The notes beneath the pieces were generated by a model. The model had not been told where the DNA came from. It saw nothing but the letters and a program-made list of their open reading frames with translations, and did not search any database. The position numbers and the translations under genes are program-made. Positions 1 through 5,099 of a stretch of 8,252 nt of DNA are shown here, in pieces. Positions within the stretch are counted from its first letter, which is position 1. Each line of letters opens with the position of its first letter. This DNA is from JAAZIN01 sp033809435 (GTDB taxonomy: Bacteria > Bacillota > Dethiobacteria > DTU022): contig JAPXLS010000098.1 in assembly GCA_033809435.1 (NCBI GenBank), forward strand, positions 1 through 8,252. The letters are read 5' to 3'.

Positions 1-426
1 GAGTTTTATAACGGCAGCGGAGACATTACCGGTCAAATCCTGAACTACAATTTCAACAGAGTTGCGTTTTATGGTGATGATGAAGGCAAACTATTTCTGG
101 CCAGGGTTTTTCAACCCGATCTATCCGGCGTGGTCGGAGATTATCCTATTATCACAGCCGGCGAGGCGAAAGAGCTTCTCAAAAAGGGGAACTACATCAC
201 CACTGTCCCGGAGGCATTGCCCGGGTTGGCATATGCAGCGAAGGTTGAACTGATCTACCGCGCAGGCGGCACGGAACAGTACTTTATGCCCTACTACCGT
301 TTCTATGCGGAGCTGCCCGATATGGAGAGAGAAAACGGTCTAAAGACCTACGGAGCCTATTATGTGCCCGCTGTTAAAGGTGAGTACATCTCCAACATGC
401 CGGTATGGGAGGGCACGTTCAACTAG
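1..426 (+). CDS. C-terminal part of an unidentified protein (5' end outside window)
   Basis: Frame 1 is open from the first base to the TAG at 424-426, giving 141 residues with no start codon needed inside the window, so this is the tail of a longer gene. A shorter reading from the ATG at 130 has no ribosome binding site and would cut a continuous protein-like frame. The tail is rich in aromatic residues (YFMPYYRFYAEL, TYGAYYVPAVKGEYI) and ends in MPVWEGTFN. It has no hydrophobic helix and no catalytic motif I recognise. This composition is reminiscent of exported lipoprotein-like or regulatory domains of clostridial hypothetical proteins, but I cannot name the family. The IS remnant begins only ~30 bases after the stop, so any downstream operon partner may have been lost. 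Confidence is high for coding and low for function. Confidence 0.8.
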   Translation, partial: EFYNGSGDITGQILNYNFNRVAFYGDDEGKLFLARVFQPDLSGVVGDYPIITAGEAKELLKKGNYITTVPEALPGLAYAAKVELIYRAGGTEQYFMPYYRFYAELPDMERENGLKTYGAYYVPAVKGEYISNMPVWEGTFN

Positions 427-457
427 AGCCAGAAGGGGGGGCAAGGTGATGAGGCTG

Positions 458-609
458 CGCCATCTTCGTTAGAGCCAGTACCAGGGCCTGTTTGCTGCGC
501 CGGCAGCTGCTGAAAAGCTCCGTGGAGAAATGGCCTTCCCCTGATCCTGGTTAAATATTTGGTGTAGATCTTCTTTGTCTATGATAATCATGTACTGGGC
601 CATCGTCAT
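458..609 (-). pseudogene. IS256-family transposase fragments (N-terminus fused out of frame to an internal segment)
   Basis: Reading from ATG 609 (or the in-frame ATG at 603) gives MAQYMIIIDKEDLHQIFNQ, which matches the usual N-terminus of IS256-type (mutator-like, DDE) transposases; the frame stops at 469. From 535 to 458, in a different frame, the sequence encodes GHFSTELF, then RRSKQALVLAL, then TKMA. That is the conserved block following the RVGTLxLxVPR segment, normally some 65 residues further along in IS256 proteins. A deletion of roughly that size with a frame change therefore joins the two pieces near 536-550. The DDE catalytic residues and the whole C-terminal half are missing. The family call rests on remembered family consensus, not on a search. 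Confidence 0.7.
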
Positions 610-687
610 ACTTCCGGTTTAAGTTGTTTGTTCAACTACTTATTACCAGATGGGCGTTGGCCTTTCCCGCTACCACGTACAGCTGCC

Positions 688-719
688 ACCCCAATTTACA
701 CCAGTTATACCGGACACTC
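688..719 (-). repeat. IS256-type terminal inverted repeat (single surviving end)
   Basis: Read on the minus strand from 719, this is GAGTGTCCGGTATAACTGG followed by TGTAAATTGGGG. It resembles IS256-family ends in sequence and in its distance from the transposase start. Its mate is absent in the window, so it marks only the outer boundary of the remnant. Confidence 0.6.
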
Positions 720-934
720 AAGCGGAAGTCTCTCCAAAAAAGAAATATTGATCGATAAGATTGCTACAGGCAGAATCATTTACTGACTATTTGAAACTGG
801 TGAAATCGTAAAGCTAGGCGAAGGTCTTATTGCTTGTTAAATGCTGATCTAAGCTTGGCCAGGCCTCGGGGCTAAAGGAATAATATAATACGATAAAGAC
901 AATATTATGCGTGATATTATACCGATAGTGTGTT
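720..934. other. Gene-poor spacer between the IS remnant and fic
   Basis: No gene can be supported here. One plus frame (721-840) reads SLSKKEILIDKIATGRIIY, then TGA at 784-786, then LFETGEIVKLGEGLIAC and TAA. It could be a scrap of a gene interrupted at the IS boundary, but it has no start codon and I do not recognise it. The 3' part (880-921) is AT-rich and probably carries the fic promoter. Confidence 0.4.
880..920 (+). promoter_or_regulatory. Possible promoter/operator region of the Fic gene
   Basis: A perfect TATAAT lies at 884-889, but no good -35 box stands 16-18 bases upstream (TTGGCC at 855-860 is too far). The heptamer ATATTAT occurs at 902-908 and again at 914-920, a 12-bp centre-to-centre direct repeat. 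Its inverted form ATAATAT lies at 880-886. Such repeats could be binding sites for the helix-turn-helix of the downstream Fic protein, but AT-rich sequence produces these matches easily. Confidence 0.25.
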
Positions 935-964
935 ATGATAACTCGGGGAGGCGCAGTGGACAGG

Positions 965-1879
965 ATGGATTATATCAGTGTAAGAGAGGCGGCGGAACGA
1001 TGGGGGATCTCGGACCGCCGTGTCCGCAAACTCTGCCAGGAGGGGAAAATTGCGGGCCTTGCCAGACAGGGGCGATCCTATCTGATTCCGGCAGATGTGG
1101 TTAAGCCGGTGGATGGACGGACCCTGCGCGGCATCATTATTCCAGAGGAGTACGCCGCCTCTATTTTACGCGTGGATGCCCTTAAAGCTGAATTGAACAG
1201 GCGTCGTCCGCTGACCGTGGGTGAACTGAAACGCCTGCAGGAGGCATTCCTTGTTGAATTTACCTATAACTCCAATGCCATTGAGGGCAACACGCTGACC
1301 CTTCGAGAAACGGCACTGGTCCTGCAGGGCGTGACCATTGACCAAAAGCCGCTAAAGGATCATCTGGAGGCCGTCGGGCACCGGGACGCATTTTTGTATG
1401 TACAGCAGCTTGTCTCGGGGAAAACAGCGCTGTCTGAAAGTGTGATCAAAAAAATTCATTCCCTGGTGCTGATGGACAGGCCGGAGGATAGAGGCATTTA
1501 CCGCTCCATTCCGGTAAGCATTGCGGGAGCAAACCATGAACCGCCGCAGCCCTATCTTGTGCCCGTTCGGATGGAGCAGATCACCCGTGAGCTGGTCAAA
1601 GACAGGAGGCATCCTGTGGTGAAGGCCGCCAGTTTCCATCTGGACTTTGAGATGGTCCATCCCTTCATCGATGGCAACGGGCGCACCGGACGGCTGCTCC
1701 TCAACCTGATGCTGATGCAATGCGGCTACCCGCCTGTCAATGTGAAGTTCTCGGACAGAAAGCGGTATTACGACTGTTTTGACAGCTATGGCAAGGACAA
1801 TGATACAGCGTCAATGGTGCATCTGGTGGTTGATTATTTGGAAGAAAAACTGGAGCAATATTTGAAGCTATTAATGTAG
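965..1879 (+). CDS. Fic family protein (AMP-transferase type) with N-terminal helix-turn-helix
   Basis: With the ATG at 965 this is a 304-residue protein. Residues 3-45 (VREAAERWGISDRRVRKLC...SYLIP) form an excisionase/MerR-like helix-turn-helix. SNAIEG at 103-108 fits the inhibitory (S/T)xxxE(G/N) helix, placed before the Fic domain as in class II Fic proteins. HPFIDGNGRTGR at 232-243 is the complete catalytic Fic motif, with its histidine and both arginines. The family usually transfers AMP from ATP to a hydroxyl of a target protein and is self-inhibited by the glutamate, here E107. Start choice: GGGGAGG at 945-951 serves either GTG 956 (4-base gap) or ATG 965 (13-base gap). I prefer 965 because MDYISVREAAE resembles the usual family N-terminus; ATG 935 lies upstream of the binding site. 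Such genes often sit inside type I restriction operons, which suits the hsdR fragment downstream. The target is unknown. Confidence 0.9.
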   Translation: MDYISVREAAERWGISDRRVRKLCQEGKIAGLARQGRSYLIPADVVKPVDGRTLRGIIIPEEYAASILRVDALKAELNRRRPLTVGELKRLQEAFLVEFTYNSNAIEGNTLTLRETALVLQGVTIDQKPLKDHLEAVGHRDAFLYVQQLVSGKTALSESVIKKIHSLVLMDRPEDRGIYRSIPVSIAGANHEPPQPYLVPVRMEQITRELVKDRRHPVVKAASFHLDFEMVHPFIDGNGRTGRLLLNLMLMQCGYPPVNVKFSDRKRYYDCFDSYGKDNDTASMVHLVVDYLEEKLEQYLKLLM

Positions 1880-2116
1880 GGTGAGGATGCCATGCTCGTG
1901 AGCAGCCATGCTCAGGGGAGGCCCGATAAATAAAGCACCAGAAGCAGCAGTCCGCTGTTTCCGGGGCTTTTTCAGCTTGAAGTGCCTGATAACAGCGTAA
2001 TAACCGATAGCAGAGTAAGCATGTTCCGGTTTAACGCACGGTTTAACGCACGCGTGCGTTAAACCGTGCGTTGACATGTCCACACCATCATGTGCTTTGT
2101 CTGCTCCCCCTTTTGA
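1880..2116. other. Non-coding or decayed spacer between fic and the hsdR fragment
   Basis: No frame here has a start, ribosome binding site and recognisable protein together. A long minus-strand open frame crossing it is the antisense of the hsdR fragment and continues through the palindrome, giving the repetitive peptides expected from repeated DNA. The notable content is the palindrome at 2033-2072. There is no convincing terminator after fic. Confidence 0.5.
2029..2072. repeat. Perfect 40-bp palindrome built from a 12-bp tandem unit
   Basis: The unit GTTTAACGCACG occurs twice in tandem at 2029-2040 and 2041-2052. It is then mirrored as CGTGCGTTAAAC at 2053-2064 and, in part, CGTGCGTT at 2065-2072. 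The resulting palindrome, 2033-2072, has two 20-base arms with no mismatch and no spacer, centred between 2052 and 2053. A separate 8-bp palindrome, GACATGTC, follows directly at 2073-2080. No T-run follows, so a simple terminator is unlikely. A paired operator, a transposon or recombination end, or a rearrangement scar are all possible. Confidence 0.85.
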
Positions 2117-2602
2117 ACCTATGGTAAAATCTGCATAGATGCTCTTCCAGACTACCTGGAACGCTTCCCAAAAATGATCGACGATTATAACTCCGGCAGC
2201 ATCAATGTGGAGGAGTTCTTCCAGCGGCTGATGGAATTTGCCCGGAGTCTGACAGTTGAAGACCGGCGGGCGGTGGCCGAAGAGTTGACCGAAGAGGAGC
2301 TGGCGGTATTCGATCTGCTGACGAAACCGGAAATAGATCTTACCGTAAAAGAACGGGAGCGGGTCAAAAAGACAGCCTGCGAACTGCTGCGGATCCTGAA
2401 AGGGGAGAAACTGATCCTGGACTGGCGCAAGCGCCGGCAGGCCCGTGCCGGGGTGCAGGTGACAATTGAGCAGATCCTCGATGAGGGCCTGCCTGATATT
2501 TACACCGCCGGGACCTACGAAGCCAAGGTTGCCGCCGTGTATGAACATGTTTACGAAAGCTATTACGGGGATGGGAGCAGTGTCTACACCACGGTGGCCT
2601 GA
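2117..2602 (+). pseudogene. hsdR: C-terminal fragment of type I restriction enzyme R subunit (HsdR)
   Basis: The frame is open from 2117, just after a TGA, to the TGA at 2600-2602. Recognisable similarity starts around DYLERFPKMIDDYNSGSIN and continues through VEEFFQRLMEFA, EELAVFDLLTKP, ILDWRKRRQARAGVQVTIEQ and VYEHVYESYYG. This is the characteristic C-terminal helical domain of HsdR, which contacts the HsdM/HsdS methyltransferase core. Full-length HsdR is near 1000 residues; its PD-(D/E)xK nuclease and the SF2 translocase motifs are absent. The first ATG (2174) has no ribosome binding site, so translation is doubtful. The fragment itself shows no internal stop. A fic gene upstream in the same orientation fits an hsdM-hsdS-fic-hsdR type arrangement that lost most of its DNA. 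The family assignment is from remembered consensus. Confidence 0.8.
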
Positions 2603-2651
2603 CGGGGTTTTCGGCGTCAGGGACCCCCTCCAAACCTGCTGTTTTTACACT

Positions 2652-3050
2652 TTACCCGGTGGACGAGGTCTCGGTATTTGTACGCAGCCAATCCGCCAGT
2701 TCTTTTTCAGTAATGGCGCCGCCGGCCAGCCTGATCATTGTATCAGCTACCTCTGTTTCCGGAGCAGTGATCCTGTTGCCGTTCAGGCCGAGGAATATAT
2801 ACAGGGCCATAAAGGCCACCCTCTTGTTCCCATCAATAAAAACGTGGTTTTTGGCAAAGCCAAAACCGTAGGCGGCGGCCAACTCCGGCAGATCGGCATC
2901 CTGTTCATATTTCCACCGGTTAATCGGCCTGGCGAGAACCGCTTCAAGGCGGTTTTCATTCAAAAAACCGAAATGTCCGCCGAACAAGCGGATCAGGTTG
3001 GCATGAACAGTTTCCACAAGCTCGCCCGTTAACCACAAAGGTTCTTTCAT
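2652..3050 (-). CDS. doc: Doc-type toxin of a type II toxin-antitoxin system (Fic/Doc fold)
   Basis: This 132-residue protein has the Doc form of the Fic motif, HVFIDGNKR at 69-77, followed by VAFMALYIFLGLNG. The lysine in place of the second glycine of canonical Fic motifs is the hallmark of Doc, which acts as a kinase that phosphorylates EF-Tu and stops translation. N-terminal features (LNENRLEAVLARP at 30-42, then W46 and Y48) also fit Doc, and the length is close to that of phage P1 Doc (126). It has no internal inhibitory helix, so its antidote should be a separate protein. The antitoxin gene sits directly upstream with 5 bases between stop and start (TAG CCCTG ATG), implying coupled translation. 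It is transcribed towards the hsdR fragment. No key residue is missing, so it is probably active. Confidence 0.92.
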   Translation of the reverse strand: MKEPLWLTGELVETVHANLIRLFGGHFGFLNENRLEAVLARPINRWKYEQDADLPELAAAYGFGFAKNHVFIDGNKRVAFMALYIFLGLNGNRITAPETEVADTMIRLAGGAITEKELADWLRTNTETSSTG

Positions 3051-3055
3051 CAGGG

Positions 3056-3283
3056 CTACCTGGCCAACTCATCAAGGGCATTTCGATATTCCTTGACTCC
3101 CTTTTCGTAAAGAGTCATGGCCCTCTCGAAATCCGGATCGTAGGGGGTAAGCAGGATGCCCCTCCCTGTTTCCAGAACGAAGACCTCATCGCCCTGATTC
3201 AACCGGTACAGATCAGCCAAATCCTTGGGGATGGTGGCGCCGATGGAGCCGCCCATTTTTCGCAAGACAATCTTCCTCACCAT
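3056..3283 (-). CDS. AbrB/MazE-type antitoxin, partner of Doc
   Basis: The 75-residue protein has an N-terminal swapped-hairpin AbrB/SpoVT fold: VLRKMGGSIGATIPKDLADL (residues 6-25), then LNQGDEVFVLETGRGILLTP. The C-terminal tail of about 28 residues (DFERAMTLYEKGVKEYRNAL) is charged and helical, and is the part expected to wrap the toxin. Classical Doc pairs with Phd, but AbrB-type partners of Doc are also known in bacteria. The start is well set: GGGGGAGG (3299-3292) stands 8 bases before the ATG at 3283. It is the first gene of a two-gene operon with doc. By analogy with other antitoxins of this fold it probably binds its own promoter, where TTGACATGTA and nearby half-sites could be contacted; no operator is certain. 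Confidence 0.9.
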   Translation of the reverse strand: MVRKIVLRKMGGSIGATIPKDLADLYRLNQGDEVFVLETGRGILLTPYDPDFERAMTLYEKGVKEYRNALDELAR

Positions 3284-3306
3284 AGGTTAAACCTCCCCCG
3301 CACCAT

Positions 3307-3334
3307 AGTATAACATATAAATGCTACATGTCAA
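3307..3334 (-). promoter_or_regulatory. Sigma-A type promoter of the antitoxin-doc operon
   Basis: On the minus strand a perfect -35 box TTGACA (3334-3329) is separated by 16 bases from a -10 box TATACT (3312-3307). The predicted start is near 3300, about 17 bases before the ATG and close to the ribosome binding site, so the leader is very short. This is the strongest promoter match in the window. ACATGT overlaps the -35 box and could take part in autoregulation. Confidence 0.8.
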
Positions 3335-3473
3335 TTATTAACTGTTTTTTTGGATATTTGAATCCCCCTGCTCGGGGGTAACCGGCTGCTTGCAGGACTC
3401 ATAATACCGAAGGTTAAACACCATGGATTGGGGCCATGCCAAGCATTTAAAGAATGTAAAACGAAAAGTGCAC
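3335..3473. other. Spacer upstream of the TA operon with a tiny open frame
   Basis: Between the TA promoter and the hairpin there is no proven gene. On the minus strand a 28-codon frame (ATG 3424 to TAA 3338, beginning MVFNLRYYESC) has no clear ribosome binding site. A short hairpin, CCCCC (3364-3368) with GGGGG (3374-3378) around a 5-base loop, lies inside it. I see nothing else. Confidence 0.3.
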
Positions 3474-3520
3474 AAATAACCCCGAAAGCAGCAGTTCTAC
3501 CGCTTTCGGGGTTATTTTTT
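3474..3520. terminator. Strong 16-bp hairpin, terminator of the sigma/anti-sigma operon (possibly bidirectional)
   Basis: The arm AATAACCCCGAAAGC (3475-3489) pairs perfectly with 3502-3516, plus one more A-T pair (3474/3517), around a 12-base loop. It begins only 8 bases past the stop of the minus-strand gene ending at 3529, the place expected for that operon's terminator. The minus-strand T-tract is poor (TTATTTG), whereas the plus strand runs into TTTTTT at 3515-3520. The hairpin may therefore also block plus-strand read-through into the antisense of the operon. Confidence 0.82.
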
Positions 3521-3528
3521 CCTTGAAG

Positions 3529-4341
3529 CTATTTGAGTTTTGGAAGGATGATCTCTTTTACCTCTTCCAGGTTCTTCGCACCTGCCAGCGAGGGGTAGTC
3601 CCAGGTGAAGTAGGTCAGCCCTGCCGCTGTCTCGAGAAAGGCCCAGCGCTCGCCGTCAAGCAGCCCGTATTCAGCCAGGTCGAGCAGGGCGAGCTTCGCG
3701 TCATTTTCTTCGTGGATCGATGTTTCATCGTACTTGATGGGCATGAAGATGCCCCTGGTGCCTGCCGTCATCTGTGAGGATATGCCTGTGTCTTCAATCC
3801 ACAGCCCCTCCACATCTACCGGCCCGGGTAAGAGGATCGTGACTGTTGTTCCCGCTGTCATCTTTCCACGCAGCACTTCCTGCACCTCGATGGAGGCGAT
3901 GGCGCGGTAGTCCTTGACCCCATTATAGTCGCAGGCAATATTGCGGGCCTCCACAATGGTTCCTTCAAAAGCGGCCACCTCGTAACCCCAGAATGTACCC
4001 GCAAAGAGCTCTTCTTCGGTCAGCGCCATCAGGTCGCTTTTTAAAGATACCGGCCGTAGGGGAGCGTTCACATAACTAACTATCACGCCCCTGGACCGCT
4101 TGAGGTCAAAGTCCTTTCCACCGCTTGAAAAGAGCGGTATGGCGATGGCCAGGGCCAGCACCAGGCAGCCGGCAACGGGGGCCAGCACTTTCCAGTTAAT
4201 TTTTTTATTCATCTTCAGTGCTCTCTCCCTTCTGTTTTTTGTAGAGCGATTTTCGTCGAGGATTGCGGCCAGCATCCGCCGGTCGGCGTTGCTGTCCGGT
4301 TCGATCTTGCTCCATGCATTTATGATCCGCTCATGTTTCAT
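3529..4341 (-). CDS. Single-pass membrane protein, probable anti-sigma factor of the adjacent ECF sigma
   Basis: From the ATG at 4341 the protein has 270 residues. Residues 1-50 are a charged cytosolic part (RIINAWSKIEPDSNADRRMLAAILDEN). Residues 51-72 (WKVLAPVAGCLVLALAIAIPLF) form one membrane helix with positive charges before it, so the C-terminal ~195 residues should lie outside the cell. That outer part (for example VQEVLRGKMTAGTTVTILLPGP) is beta-rich and not a domain I recognise. The start overlaps the sigma gene by 11 bases and has AGGTGG (4355-4350) 8 bases upstream; GTG 4353 in the same frame is less likely because it overlaps that site. Overlap with an ECF sigma gene plus this topology supports an anti-sigma or signal-sensing role: inner tail on the sigma factor, outer domain as sensor. 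I see no canonical HxxxCxxC zinc motif, so it is not a classic ZAS protein. Confidence 0.82.
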   Translation of the reverse strand: MKHERIINAWSKIEPDSNADRRMLAAILDENRSTKNRRERALKMNKKINWKVLAPVAGCLVLALAIAIPLFSSGGKDFDLKRSRGVIVSYVNAPLRPVSLKSDLMALTEEELFAGTFWGYEVAAFEGTIVEARNIACDYNGVKDYRAIASIEVQEVLRGKMTAGTTVTILLPGPVDVEGLWIEDTGISSQMTAGTRGIFMPIKYDETSIHEENDAKLALLDLAEYGLLDGERWAFLETAAGLTYFTWDYPSLAGAKNLEEVKEIILPKLK

Positions 4342-4828
4342 CGAAATCACCACCTAATTTTTCTCGAAGGGCTTTGCGCGCGCCATGGAGATGGTTGCGG
4401 ATCGTGGAACCGGGTTTTCCGAGCATCCGGGCAATTTCAGCGCTGTTGTATCCCTCGTAGTAGTACAGGTAGACCGCAGTTTTATATTTTTCGGGAAGCT
4501 CCATTACTGCGCTGAGGGTGTCGCTGATCTCGATATTGCCGTTCGTCTGCGGAGCCTCGTAATCTTCCAGGTTCCTGTTTTTGCGCCACCAGTGCCGCAG
4601 ACTGTTCTTGCATAGGTTCGTTGCCGTTCTGAGGAGCCATGCTTTTTCATGTTCTTCGCTCTCGAATGGCGGCCCCTTCCCGATCAGCCGATAGAATGTT
4701 TCCTGAAGGGCGTCTTCCGTATCTGCATGGTTTTTCATGTAGGCAAAACAGACGCGGTACAGGGTTTTTTTATGACGCTCGTAAATTTCTGAAATCTCTT
4801 TGTCCGTACGTAACAAAGAGTTCGCCAT
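4331..4828 (-). CDS. RNA polymerase ECF-type sigma-70 family factor
   Basis: The 165-residue protein is the normal size for an ECF sigma factor. Region 2 spans about 12-80, with core-binding 2.2 (DTEDALQETFYRL, 36-48) and the -10 recognising segment (AWLLRTATNLCKNSLRHW, 63-80). Region 4 spans about 103-157, with LPEKYKTAVYLYYYEGYNSA followed by the helix-turn-helix EIARMLGKPGSTIRNHLHGARKAL in pieces 131-154. No sigma region 1 or 3 is present, as is usual for this class. The ATG at 4828 has GGGAGGG (4842-4836) 7 bases upstream. The TGA overlaps the start of the membrane protein gene, so the two are translationally coupled. It should direct RNA polymerase to its own operon and probably to unlinked targets. 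The stimulus cannot be told from the sequence. Confidence 0.95.
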   Translation of the reverse strand: MANSLLRTDKEISEIYERHKKTLYRVCFAYMKNHADTEDALQETFYRLIGKGPPFESEEHEKAWLLRTATNLCKNSLRHWWRKNRNLEDYEAPQTNGNIEISDTLSAVMELPEKYKTAVYLYYYEGYNSAEIARMLGKPGSTIRNHLHGARKALREKLGGDFDET

Positions 4829-4866
4829 CGCCTTGCCCTCCCTTCACTACTAATACAATCGCGCAG

Positions 4867-4891
4867 GCCGTAGTGTCGCTTACAATGTTGC
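4867..4891 (-). promoter_or_regulatory. Candidate ECF-type promoter of the sigma operon
   Basis: On the minus strand, GCAAC (4891-4887) is followed after 16 bases by CGGC (4870-4867). The first element matches the AAC-type -35 core of ECF promoters, and the second is one base off the common CGTC -10 core. Position about 40 bases before the ATG is suitable for autoregulation. It is short and degenerate, so it is only a candidate. Confidence 0.25.
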
Positions 4892-4900
4892 TTCGCCTGC

Positions 4901-4921
4901 AATATTCGCCATAAGAATATT
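4901..4921. repeat. 7-bp inverted repeat upstream of the sigma gene
   Basis: AATATTC (4901-4907) and GAATATT (4915-4921) form a perfect inverted repeat with a 7-base spacer, 73 bases upstream of the sigma start codon. It could be an operator for a dimeric regulator. A second, looser pair, GCAGGC (4863-4868) and GCCTGC (4895-4900), lies between it and the gene. Confidence 0.35.
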
Positions 4922-5099
4922 TGGGCCGGATCACCAGTCCTCCTGATTGTAACACTGCAATTCGATGGAACAACAAAAACCAACATTCGATAAACTTGAA
5001 ACAACTGATTGCCTATGGGGTACTGGGGATAGGATGATCCGGTTTGGTGCTTGTCAACAGGCAGCAGCAATTCGGTAAAAGCTGAAACGGTGCAGATTG
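4922..5099. other. Spacer without a recognisable gene
   Basis: No frame here shows family similarity or a ribosome binding site with a sensible start. In particular, I looked downstream of the HepT remnant for a MntA-type nucleotidyltransferase (GSxxxG...DxD) and saw none. Confidence 0.4.

Larger units (their letters stand above)
458..719 (-). mobile_element. IS256-family insertion sequence remnant (one end plus deleted transposase)
   Basis: The minus strand starts at 719 with GAGT followed by GTCCGGTATAACTGGTGTAA, which resembles the IS256 family terminal repeat (a GTCCGTATAA...GTGTAAA type end). A transposase-like start codon lies about 110 bases further in, a normal distance for this family. 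The transposase is internally deleted and out of frame, and nothing resembling the opposite terminal repeat is present near 427-457, so the element lost its 3' end as well as its middle. Target-site duplication cannot be tested because only one end survives. The element cannot transpose by itself. Confidence 0.72.

Noticed and set aside
2029..2072. Palindrome as a CRISPR repeat or simple terminator
   Set aside because: There are no spacers and only two head-to-head repeat pairs, and no T-run follows on either strand.
1871..2548. Minus-strand open frame of 225 codons
   Set aside because: It runs antisense to the hsdR fragment and through the palindrome, giving repetitive peptides there. It has no recognisable domain, and the plus strand has clear HsdR similarity.
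2603..2651. Possible convergent terminator between hsdR fragment and doc
   Set aside because: GGGGT and ACCCC can pair but only over 5 bp with a 14-base loop and no adjacent T-run, so it is too weak to annotate.
2466..3032. Plus-strand frame of 188 codons across hsdR end and doc
   Set aside because: It is antisense to doc and out of frame with the HsdR fragment. Both real genes have diagnostic motifs, and this frame has none.
4735..5070. Minus-strand frame of 111 codons over the sigma gene start
   Set aside because: It overlaps the well-supported sigma factor start in another frame, lacks a ribosome binding site and shows no family pattern.
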